From positions 21,778-85,777 of the forward strand of contig JALHPY010000006.1 of NCBI GenBank assembly GCA_022842305.1: 64,000 nucleotides of DNA, read 5' to 3'. The notes under the pieces were generated by a model, which was not told the origin of the DNA, searched no databases, and saw only the letters and a list, made by a program, of their open reading frames with translations. The stretch is from Rubrivivax sp. (lineage in GTDB: Bacteria > Pseudomonadota > Gammaproteobacteria > Burkholderiales > Burkholderiaceae_C). Below, piece by piece: positions 32,148 through 40,465 of the stretch; position 1 is the stretch's first letter, and each line of letters starts with the position of its first letter. The translations under genes were made by a program, and so were the position numbers.

Positions 32148-32822
32148 ATGAACAACGAGATCGCCCGTTTCAACATGATCGAGCAGCAGATCCGCCCCTG
32201 GGACGTGCTGGACGGCAGCGTGCTGTCGCTGCTGGCCACCGTGCGCCGCGAGGACTTCGTACCCGCTGCGCTGCGCGCCCTGGCCTTCGTCGACACCCAG
32301 GTGCCCCTGTTGCCGGGCCAGGCGCACGGCCCGGCCATGCTCGAGCCCAAGGTCGAGGCCCGCCTGCTGCAGGAACTGCAGGTGCAGCGGCATGAGAAGG
32401 TGCTGGAGATCGGCGCCGGCTCAGGCTTCATGGCCGCGCTGCTGGCGCACCGCGCGCAGCAGGTCATCAGCCTGGAATGCCGGCCCGAACTGGCGCGCAT
32501 GGCGCGCGAGAACCTGCAGCGCAGCGGCGTGCTCAACGCCCGGGTGCAGGAAGTCTCGGCGGCCGAGGGCACGCTGGGCCTGCCGGCCGAGGCGCCCTTC
32601 GACGTGATCCTGCTGTCGGGATCGGTGGCCGAGGTGCCGCGCGAACTGCTGCAGCAGCTCAAGCCCGGCGGCCGCCTGGCCGCCGTGGTGGGCGACGAGC
32701 CCGTGATGCGCGCCCGCCTGTACAAGCGCACCGGCGACGTCGCCTGGTCCGAGACCGACCTGTTCGACACCGTGGCGCCGCGCCTGGAAGGCTTTGCCGA
32801 GCCCACGCGCTTCAAGTTCTAG
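32148..32822 (+). CDS. pcm: Protein-L-isoaspartate O-methyltransferase family
   Basis: MIEQQIRPWDVLDGSVL; REDFVPAALRALAFVDTQVPL; VLEIGAGSGFMAALLAHRA. Confidence 0.92.
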   Translation: MNNEIARFNMIEQQIRPWDVLDGSVLSLLATVRREDFVPAALRALAFVDTQVPLLPGQAHGPAMLEPKVEARLLQELQVQRHEKVLEIGAGSGFMAALLAHRAQQVISLECRPELARMARENLQRSGVLNARVQEVSAAEGTLGLPAEAPFDVILLSGSVAEVPRELLQQLKPGGRLAAVVGDEPVMRARLYKRTGDVAWSETDLFDTVAPRLEGFAEPTRFKF

Positions 32823-33011
32823 CCCGCAGTTCCTATGCCCTGCCCCGTGCCAACCGCCGCCACCCTGGCGCCACCGCTGGTCGCGCCGCCTGGCCGTCGT
32901 GTCGCGCGCCGGCTGCAGCCCGTCGCAGGGCAGGGGCGCGGCGGGCACCGCCACCGCTATAACGGCACCGGCGCTGCCGCGGCGCCGCACTGATCACACC
33001 GAGGAATCCGC

Positions 33012-34340
33012 ATGCCCGTCCCCTTCCAACGCCGCACCCCGCTGGCGCTGCTGGTCGCGTTGATGCTGGCCGCCCTGCCCGGCCTGGCCGCAGCGCAAAG
33101 CCTGCGCGAGCTGTACGAGGCCGCGCGCGCCTTCGACGCCACCTACCTGGGGGCCAAGGCCAACGCCGCATCGGCCGAGTACCGCGCGGCGCAGAGCGAT
33201 GCGCTGATGCGCCCCGCGCTGGCCGCCAACGCCTCGGCCGGCACCACCCAGTCCAACCTGCCCAACCTGGGCGCGCGCGGCACCGACAGCATCGGCGCGT
33301 CGCTCAACGGCCGCTACCCGCTGTTCAACCGCGCCAACGGCGTCACCATCGAACAGGCGCGCAAGGGCCTGGTGTCGGCCCAGGCCGACCTGGACGCCGC
33401 CGAGCAAGACCTGATCGTGCGCGTCTCGCAGGCCTATTTCGACGTGCTGGCGGCGCAGGACGCGCTGGGCACCACGCAGGCCAGCAAGGCCTTCATCACC
33501 GAGCAGCTGGCATCGGCCAAGCGCAACTTCGAGGTGGGCACGGCCACCATCACCGACACGCGCGAGGCGCAGGCGCGCTTCGACCTGGTGCTGGCGCAGG
33601 AAATCGCGGCCGGCAACGACCTGCAGAGCAAGCGCATCGCGCTGGACACGCTGGTGGGCCGCGGCAACGTGCAGCCCAAGGGCCTGGCGCTGCCGCCCGT
33701 GCTGCCGGCGGTGACGCCGGCCAACCCCGAAGAGTGGGTGACCGTGGCCGACCAGCAGCACCCCACGGTGCGCCGCGCCCGCGTGGGCCTGGACGTGGCG
33801 GTGCTGGAAACCGCCAAGGCGCGCGCCGGTGATTCACCCACGGTGGACGCCACGGCGTCACTGGGCAGCAACTACGCGCGCGGCTCGGGCGCCACGCTGC
33901 CGGGCACCACCACCTCGGCCAGCCTGGGCGTGCAGATGAACTGGCCGCTGTACACCGGCGGCTTTACGCAGAACCGCATCCAGGAAACGCTGGCGCTGGA
34001 AGAGAAGTCGCGCCAGGACCTGGAAGCCGCGCGCCGCGCCGTGGGCCAGGGCACGCGCGTGGCCTATTTCGGTGTGCAGTCGGGCCTGGCCCAGGTCAAG
34101 GCACTCGAGGCCGCCGAATCGTCCAGCAAGCTGGCGCTGGAAGCCACGCAGCTGGGCTACAAGGTGGGCGTGCGCGTCAACCTGGATGTCCTGAACGCCC
34201 AGACCCAGCTCACCACCACGCAGCGCGACCTGGCCAAGGCGCGCTACGACGTGCTGGTGGGCAGCCTGCGCCTGCGCCAGGCCTCGGGCCAGCTGGCGCC
34301 GACCGACATCGACGCCGTCAACCGGCTGCTGGTGCCTTAA
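33012..34340 (+). CDS. TolC-family outer membrane efflux protein
   Basis: Signal peptide; SLRELYEAARAFDATYLGAKANAASAEYRAAQSDALMRP; LDVLNAQTQLTTTQRDLAKARYDVLVGSLRLRQASGQL. Confidence 0.94.
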   Translation: MPVPFQRRTPLALLVALMLAALPGLAAAQSLRELYEAARAFDATYLGAKANAASAEYRAAQSDALMRPALAANASAGTTQSNLPNLGARGTDSIGASLNGRYPLFNRANGVTIEQARKGLVSAQADLDAAEQDLIVRVSQAYFDVLAAQDALGTTQASKAFITEQLASAKRNFEVGTATITDTREAQARFDLVLAQEIAAGNDLQSKRIALDTLVGRGNVQPKGLALPPVLPAVTPANPEEWVTVADQQHPTVRRARVGLDVAVLETAKARAGDSPTVDATASLGSNYARGSGATLPGTTTSASLGVQMNWPLYTGGFTQNRIQETLALEEKSRQDLEAARRAVGQGTRVAYFGVQSGLAQVKALEAAESSSKLALEATQLGYKVGVRVNLDVLNAQTQLTTTQRDLAKARYDVLVGSLRLRQASGQLAPTDIDAVNRLLVP

Positions 34341-34343
34341 GCC

Positions 34344-35633
34344 TCAGGCCGCCTGCGGCGGCGCGGGCAGCCGCGCCAGGATCTCGGCGGCCATGCGCCG
34401 CGCGGCGCCGCGGTGCGCCGCGGCAAAGGCCAATGCGCGCTCAGCCGCCGCCGGGCGCTCGGCGCCGCCGGCCAAGGCCACGGCCAGGGCCACGCCCTCG
34501 TCGATGTCGCGCACCCGTTGCGCCGCGCCGGCCTGTAGCGCCAGCTCGGCGGCCTGCTCGAAGTTGAAGGTGTGCGGCCCCATCACCACCGGGCAGCCGC
34601 AGGCGGCCAGCTCGATCAGGTTCTGGCCGCCCAGCGGCGCGAAGCTGCCGCCCAGCAGGGCCACGTCGGCCAGCGCGGCGTACAACGCCATTTCGCCCAT
34701 CGTGTCGCCCAGCCAGACATCGGCCTGCGCGGCCTCGTCGGGCGGCGCATCGGCCCAGCTGCTGCGGCGCAAGCCCTGCAGGCCGGCCTGCTGCACCGCG
34801 CGCGCCACCTCGTCGAAGCGCTGCGGGTGGCGCGGCACCAGCAGCAGCAGCGGCCGCGGCGCGGGCAGCGCGCACCAGGCCTGCAGCAGCGGCGGCTCTT
34901 CGCCTTCACGCGTGCTGGCCGCCAGCACCACGGGGCGGCCCAGGGCCTGGCGCCATTGGCGGCCGCGCGCCACCAGCGCCGGCGGCGGCGTCATGTCGAA
35001 CTTGATGTTGCCCAGCACCTGCACCGCCAGCGCGCCCGATTGGCGCAGGCGTTCGGCGTCGGCCTCGGTCTGCGCCAGCACGGCGCTGAAGCCGGCCAGG
35101 GCCGGGTGCATCAGCGCGGCCAGGCGCTGGCCCTTGGCGCGGCTGCGCTCGGACAAGCGGGCGTTGGCCAGCAGCATGGGCACGCCGGCCGCGCGCGCCT
35201 GGGCCATCAGGTTGGGCCAGACCTCGGTCTCCATCACCACGCCCAGCGCCGGGCGGTGGTGGCGCAGAAAGCGCCGCACCGCGCCCGGCGTGTCCCAGGG
35301 CAGCCAGGCCTGGGCGTCGCCCGCTTGCAGCAGCGCCTGCCCGGCCGCGCGCCCGGTGGCGGTGCCGTGGGTCAGCAGCAGGCTCAAGCCCGGTCGCTGT
35401 GCACGTAATTCGGCAATCAGCGCCGCGGCGCCGCGCGTCTCGCCCAGCGACACCGCGTGCAGCCACAGCCGCCCCGGCACGGCCGCTGCGCGGCTGCCGC
35501 CCAGGCGTTCGAGCCAGTGCGTGCGGTAGGCCGGCTCTTCGCCGCCCCGCCACCACAGCCGGGCCAGGTACAGCGGCGTGGCCCCGCGCAGCAGCGTCGA
35601 ATAGGCGGCGCGCGCCAGCCCGGCGCGCAACAC
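34344..35633 (-). CDS. waaA: 3-deoxy-D-manno-octulosonic acid transferase
   Basis: LWLHAVSLGETRGAAALI; EVWPNLMAQARAAGVPMLLANARLSERS; GNIKFDM; GGSFAPLGGQNLIE; GTG start overlapping upstream stop. Confidence 0.96.
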   Translation of the reverse strand: MLRAGLARAAYSTLLRGATPLYLARLWWRGGEEPAYRTHWLERLGGSRAAAVPGRLWLHAVSLGETRGAAALIAELRAQRPGLSLLLTHGTATGRAAGQALLQAGDAQAWLPWDTPGAVRRFLRHHRPALGVVMETEVWPNLMAQARAAGVPMLLANARLSERSRAKGQRLAALMHPALAGFSAVLAQTEADAERLRQSGALAVQVLGNIKFDMTPPPALVARGRQWRQALGRPVVLAASTREGEEPPLLQAWCALPAPRPLLLLVPRHPQRFDEVARAVQQAGLQGLRRSSWADAPPDEAAQADVWLGDTMGEMALYAALADVALLGGSFAPLGGQNLIELAACGCPVVMGPHTFNFEQAAELALQAGAAQRVRDIDEGVALAVALAGGAERPAAAERALAFAAAHRGAARRMAAEILARLPAPPQAA

Positions 35634-37036
35634 TAGTGGGCCGCCGCGGCCACCTGCGCGTCGGGCTTGACGCTGCGCAGCGCGGCCATGAAATCGCCCT
35701 GGATGCGCTGCAGCGCCTCGTCGGTGTGGCCCTCGAAGCGCAGCACCAGCACCGGCGTGGTGTTGCTGCCGCGGATCAGGCCGAAGCCGTCGGCAAAGTC
35801 CACGCGCAGGCCGTCGATGGTGCCCACCTCGCCACCGGCAAAGGTCAGGCGGCCGTCGGCCACGCGCGCCAGCAGCTCGGCCACCACCGCGTGGTGCTCG
35901 CCCTCGGCGCAGGGCACGTTGAGCTCGGGCGTCGAGAAGCTGGTGGGCAGCGCGTCGAGCAGGGCACTGGGGTTCTTCTCGCGGCTCAGGATCTCGAGCA
36001 GGCGCGCCGCGGTGTACATGGCGTCGTCAAAGCCGTACCAGCGCTCGCTGAAGAACAGGTGGCCGCTCATCTCACCCGCGAAGGGCGCGCCGGTCTCGCG
36101 CAGCTTGGCCTTGACCAGCGAATGCCCGGTCTTCCACAGCAGCGGCTTGCCACCGGCCTTGCGGATGACCACCGGCAGGCGCTGGCTGCACTTGACGTCG
36201 AAGATGATGGTGGCACCGCGGTTGCGCTTGAGGATGTCGCGCGCGAACAGCATGATCTGCCGGTCGGGGTAGATGATGTTGCCGCCGGCGGTGACCACGC
36301 CCAGGCGGTCGCCGTCGCCGTCGAAGGCCAGGCCCAGTTCGGCGCCGGTGGCGTGCACCACCTTGATCAGGTCGGCCAGGTTCTCGGGCTTGCTGGGGTC
36401 GGGGTGGTGGTTGGGGAAGTCGCCGTCGACCTTGCTGTACAGGTCGACCACGTCGCAGCCCAGCGCGCGCAGGATGGCCGGGGCGCTGGCGCCGGGGATG
36501 CCGTTGCCGCTGTCGACCACGATCTTCATGCGCCGCGCCAGCTTGCAGTCACGCGTGATGCGGCGCGCGTACTCGGGCACGATGTCCATGGTGGCGCTGC
36601 GGCCGCGCTTGCGCGTGTAGGTCTCGGTCTCGATGCGCTGGCGCAGCTTCTGGATGTCGTCGCCATAGATGGCGCGGCCGCCCAGCACCATCTTGAAGCC
36701 GTTGTAGTCCTTGGGGTTGTGGCTGCCCGTGACCTGTATGCCGCTGCGGCAGCCGTGCTTGCCGCGCGTGGCGGCCACGTAGTACAGCATGGGCGTGGTC
36801 ACCGCGCCCAGGTCCACCACGTCCAGCCCGGTGCTCTTCAGGCCGCGTATCAGCGCGGCCACCAGGCCCGGGCCCGACACCCGTCCGTCGCGGCCCACGG
36901 CCACGGCCTTTTCGCCGGCGGCCACGGCCTCGCTGCCGAAGGCGCGGCCCAGGTGCTCGGCAAAGGCCGCATCGATGTTGCGGCCGACGACGCCGCGGAT
37001 GTCATAGGCCTTGAAGACGGTGGGATCGATCTGCAT
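35633..37036 (-). CDS. Phosphomannomutase/phosphoglucomutase
   Basis: FKAYDIRGVVGRNID; VTGSHNPKDYNGFKM; FDGDGDRLGVV; GEMSGHLFF; RGSNTTPVLVLRFE. Confidence 0.96.
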   Translation of the reverse strand: MQIDPTVFKAYDIRGVVGRNIDAAFAEHLGRAFGSEAVAAGEKAVAVGRDGRVSGPGLVAALIRGLKSTGLDVVDLGAVTTPMLYYVAATRGKHGCRSGIQVTGSHNPKDYNGFKMVLGGRAIYGDDIQKLRQRIETETYTRKRGRSATMDIVPEYARRITRDCKLARRMKIVVDSGNGIPGASAPAILRALGCDVVDLYSKVDGDFPNHHPDPSKPENLADLIKVVHATGAELGLAFDGDGDRLGVVTAGGNIIYPDRQIMLFARDILKRNRGATIIFDVKCSQRLPVVIRKAGGKPLLWKTGHSLVKAKLRETGAPFAGEMSGHLFFSERWYGFDDAMYTAARLLEILSREKNPSALLDALPTSFSTPELNVPCAEGEHHAVVAELLARVADGRLTFAGGEVGTIDGLRVDFADGFGLIRGSNTTPVLVLRFEGHTDEALQRIQGDFMAALRSVKPDAQVAAAAH

Positions 37037-37219
37037 GGGCGGCGCTGCTGTGAAGGTGCGCGGCATTGTAGGCAGCGCCCCTGTGCGCCCGGCCCGTCGC
37101 TGCCTGCTGCCAGGGTCTCGGCAGCGCAGCGCCGCATCCACTGGGCCGGGCGCAGCTTCAGCACCTATTTGGTTGTAATTGGGCTGGCTTGCGTACCAGC
37201 CGGGCCACGCCGGGCCGGC

Positions 37220-37891
37220 TCAGTACCCCAGCATGTTGGCGCGTACATGCTGCAGGTGCGCCAGGCACAGCGCACGCGCGCGCTCGGCGTCGCGTTCGCG
37301 CAGCGCGGCCACCAGGGCGCGGTGTTCCTGCTGGTATTCGCGCCGACGCTCGGGCGTGGCGCTGCGGCGCTTGAGCAGGCCCCATTCGCCCTGCGCGCGC
37401 ACCTCGTTCATCAGGCGGAAGACGCCGCTGATGAAGCCGTTGTGCGCTGCTTCGGCAATGGCCTCGTGCAGCGCCGCGTCCCACTTCTCGAACTCTTCCA
37501 GCGTGCTGGCCGCCTCGGCCTGCAGGTTGCAGTCTTCCATGCGCTGGAAGTCGGCCGGAGTGGCGTTGACGATGGCCATGTCGATGAGCGCCGGTTCCAG
37601 CACCATGCGCGCGTTCATCAGCTCGGCCGGACTCACCTGGTGGGGGCCGGCGGGCGGCGAGATGGCGGCCAGCGCCTCCTGCACACCCTCGGCCACGTAG
37701 GTGCCGCTGCCCACGGTCTGGGTGATCAGGCGGCGGCGCTTCAGATCGGCCAGCACGCGCCGCACGGTGGAGCGGCCGACGCCGTAGCGCTCGCTCAAGG
37801 CGCGCTCGGTGGGCAGGCGGTGACCAGCGCGCCAGACGCGGGTGCGCAGGTTGTCGATGATGTCTTCGCGCAGCTGGGCAGTAGCATCCAT
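37220..37891 (-). CDS. GntR/FadR-family transcriptional regulator (FCD domain)
   Basis: REDIIDNLRTRVWRAGHRLPTERALSERYGVGRSTVRRVLADLKRRRLI; FCD-type C-terminal helices. Confidence 0.93.
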   Translation of the reverse strand: MDATAQLREDIIDNLRTRVWRAGHRLPTERALSERYGVGRSTVRRVLADLKRRRLITQTVGSGTYVAEGVQEALAAISPPAGPHQVSPAELMNARMVLEPALIDMAIVNATPADFQRMEDCNLQAEAASTLEEFEKWDAALHEAIAEAAHNGFISGVFRLMNEVRAQGEWGLLKRRSATPERRREYQQEHRALVAALRERDAERARALCLAHLQHVRANMLGY

Positions 37892-37950
37892 GGCGCGCAA
37901 TGGTATCCTTTTGGGCGATTTGGGTCAGCACACCGAACCGGGGATACAGC

Positions 37951-38811
37951 ATGCGCATCGCCACCGTTCTGCACCAGGGCCGGCCGCGCGTCGGCCGCAT
38001 CAGCGCCGACGGGGCCACGCTGGAGCTGTACAGCGCAGACGGCAGCCGCGGCGCGCTGGCGCTCATCGAAGCCGGCAGCCTGCCCGACAGCGGCGAGCGC
38101 GTGGCGCTGGCCGGCGCGCAGCTGCTGGCGCCGTTGCCGCGGCCGCGGCGCAACATCTTCTGCGTGGGCCGCAATTACCACGCCCATGCGCGCGAGCTGC
38201 GCGAGTCGGTGTTCAAGGACAACGCCAAGGCGGTGGACGCCTGGCCCATCGTCTTCAGCAAGGTGCCTGAATGCGTGGTCGGACCGGGCGCCACGGTGAC
38301 GCTGCCCGCGGCCGTCTCGCAGCAGATCGATTACGAGGCCGAGCTGGCCGTGGTCATCGGCCGCGGCGGGCGCAACATCGCCCGCGCCGATGCCATGGCC
38401 CATGTCTGGGGCTACACCATCGTCAACGACGTGACCGCGCGCGACGTGCAGATGCGCCACGGCCAGTGGCACCTGGGCAAGAGCTTCGACGGCTTCTGCC
38501 CGATGGGGCCGTGGCTCGTCACAGCCGATGAACTGGATGGCCAGGACACGCGCGTGCGCTGCTGGGTCAACGGCGAGCCGCGCCAGGACGCGCGCACCAC
38601 CGACCTGATCTTCGACATCCCCAGCCTGATCGAGACCTGCTCGCGCGGCATCACCCTGTACCCGGGCGATGTCATCGCCACCGGCACGCCGGCCGGCGTG
38701 GGCATGGGCCTGTCGCCGCCACGCTGGCTGGCGCATGGCGACGTGGTGCGCATCGAGATCGATGGCATCGGCGTGCTGGAAAACCGCTTCATCGAGGAGA
38801 ACCGCGCATGA
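37951..38811 (+). CDS. Fumarylacetoacetate hydrolase family protein
   Basis: NIFCVGRNYHAHARELRE; DYEAELAVVIGRGGRNI; GYTIVNDVTARDVQMRHGQWHLGKSFDGFCPMGPWLV; GTPAGVGMGLSPPRWL. Confidence 0.95.
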   Translation: MRIATVLHQGRPRVGRISADGATLELYSADGSRGALALIEAGSLPDSGERVALAGAQLLAPLPRPRRNIFCVGRNYHAHARELRESVFKDNAKAVDAWPIVFSKVPECVVGPGATVTLPAAVSQQIDYEAELAVVIGRGGRNIARADAMAHVWGYTIVNDVTARDVQMRHGQWHLGKSFDGFCPMGPWLVTADELDGQDTRVRCWVNGEPRQDARTTDLIFDIPSLIETCSRGITLYPGDVIATGTPAGVGMGLSPPRWLAHGDVVRIEIDGIGVLENRFIEENRA

Positions 38812-39797
38812 ACCGTCGCCATTTCCACCGCGCTGCCGCTGCAGCGCTGCTGTTCGCCGCCGCCGCCGTGCAGGCCCAGGGCGTACCGACCCAAGGCAGT
38901 TGGCCCGAAAAGACCATCACCCTGGTCGTGCCCTTCCCGCCCGGCGGCGTGGCCGATACCGTGGCGCGGCCGGTGGCCGAGGCCCTGGGGCGCGAGCTCA
39001 AGCAGACGGTGGTGGTCGAGAACCGCGTCGGCGCCGGCGGTGCAACCGGCATGGGCAGCGTGGCGCGGGCCGCGCCCGACGGCTACACGCTGCTGATGGC
39101 GCTGTCGTCCATCTCCATCCTGCCCGAGGCCGACCAGATCCTGGGCCGCAAGCCGGCCTATGCGCTGAACCAGTTGCGCCCCATCGCGCGCTTCACCGCC
39201 GACCCCACGGTGCTGGTGGTGCGCGCCGACGCGCCATGGAAGACCCTGGCCGAGTTCGTGGCCGACCTCAAGGCCCAGCCCGCCCGCTACAACTATGGCA
39301 GCTCGGGCAACTACGGCACCATGCACGTGCCGATGGAGATGCTCAAGGCGGCGGCGGGCTTCCGCATGACGCACATCCCCTACACCGGCGCCGGCCCGGC
39401 CGTGCTGGCGCTGCTGGGCGGGCAAGTGGACGCCATCAGCAGCGGCCCGGCCAGCGTGCTGCAGCACATCAAGGCCGGCAAGCTGCGCGCGCTGGCGCAC
39501 TGGGGCGACAAGCCGCTGAGCGCATTGCCCGATCTGCCCAGCCTCAAGCAGGCCGGCTTCGAGGCCAGCTTTGCCCAGTGGTCGGCGCTGTTCGTTCCCG
39601 CCGGCACGCCCGAAGACGTGGTGACGCGGCTGCGCGCCGCCGCGGCCAAGGCGGCGCGCGACCCGCAGGTGGTGCAGACCATCCAGCGCGCCGGCAGCCC
39701 GCTGGAATACCAGGACGCGCCCGAGTTCAAGACCTACTGGGACGCCGACGCCGCGCTGATGGTGCAGGCCGTGCGCCGCATCGGCAAGGTGGAGTGA
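38808..39797 (+). CDS. Bug-family (TctC-like) tripartite tricarboxylate transporter substrate-binding protein
   Basis: WPEKTITLVVPFPPGGVADTVARPVAEALGRELKQTVVVENRVGAGGATGMGSVARAAPDGYTLLM. Confidence 0.95.
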   Translation: MNRRHFHRAAAAALLFAAAAVQAQGVPTQGSWPEKTITLVVPFPPGGVADTVARPVAEALGRELKQTVVVENRVGAGGATGMGSVARAAPDGYTLLMALSSISILPEADQILGRKPAYALNQLRPIARFTADPTVLVVRADAPWKTLAEFVADLKAQPARYNYGSSGNYGTMHVPMEMLKAAAGFRMTHIPYTGAGPAVLALLGGQVDAISSGPASVLQHIKAGKLRALAHWGDKPLSALPDLPSLKQAGFEASFAQWSALFVPAGTPEDVVTRLRAAAAKAARDPQVVQTIQRAGSPLEYQDAPEFKTYWDADAALMVQAVRRIGKVE

Positions 39798-39800
39798 CGC

Positions 39801-40376
39801 TCAGGCGGGGCCCGGGTCCACCACGCGCTGCTTGATCAGCGCCAGCGCCGGCTTGAAGGCCGCGTCGGTGCAGGCGTCCAGCCACTCGAAGGCCACCATC
39901 TCGGTGCTGACGATCACCGCGCCGGCGCTTTCCAGCCGGCGCATCGCCGCGGCGTGGTCGCGCGGCGAGCGCGAGGCGCAGGCGTCGGCCACGACGAACA
40001 GCGACTGCCCGGCGCGCAGCAGGCCCAGCGCGGTCTGCAGCATGCAGACATGTGCCTCGCAGCCGGCCAGCACCACGTCGCCGGGGTCGGCCGGAGCGAC
40101 CGATTCGCGCAGCGCGTGCAGCAGGCCGTCGCGACAGGCGTCGAAGTGCATCTTGGGCAGCGTGGGTGAGCACAGTTCGCGCAGGGCCGCGACGTTGGGG
40201 CCCAGGCCGGCGGGGTTCTGCTCGGTGCCGATCACTGGCAGGCCCAGCAGCCGCGCCAGGCGCGCCAGGAACAAGGCTTCGTCGACGGCACGCGCGCCGC
40301 CGTGCAGCGCGGGCAACAGCCGCTGCTGGTAGTCCACCAGCACCAGCACCGCCTTGTTCCTGTCCATGTTCTTCAT
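39801..40376 (-). CDS. Isochorismatase-family cysteine hydrolase
   Basis: VLVLVDYQQRLLPAL; GTEQNPAGLGP; VVLAGCEAHVCMLQTALGLL (catalytic D and C). Confidence 0.92.
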   Translation of the reverse strand: MKNMDRNKAVLVLVDYQQRLLPALHGGARAVDEALFLARLARLLGLPVIGTEQNPAGLGPNVAALRELCSPTLPKMHFDACRDGLLHALRESVAPADPGDVVLAGCEAHVCMLQTALGLLRAGQSLFVVADACASRSPRDHAAAMRRLESAGAVIVSTEMVAFEWLDACTDAAFKPALALIKQRVVDPGPA

Positions 40377-40465
40377 CGCGCTGCGGCCTTTCCCCGGTTG
40401 GAATCCGGGCCTGAGCGGTGCATCGTACGCTCGCCTTCCCCGGCCCACCGCACGACCCCATCCCC

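Noticed and set aside
37892-37950. GTATCC...GGATAC inverted repeat as GntR operator
   Set aside because: Only six bases with a spacer of about 30 bp; not close enough to the TGGTNNNACCA-like FadR pattern to claim
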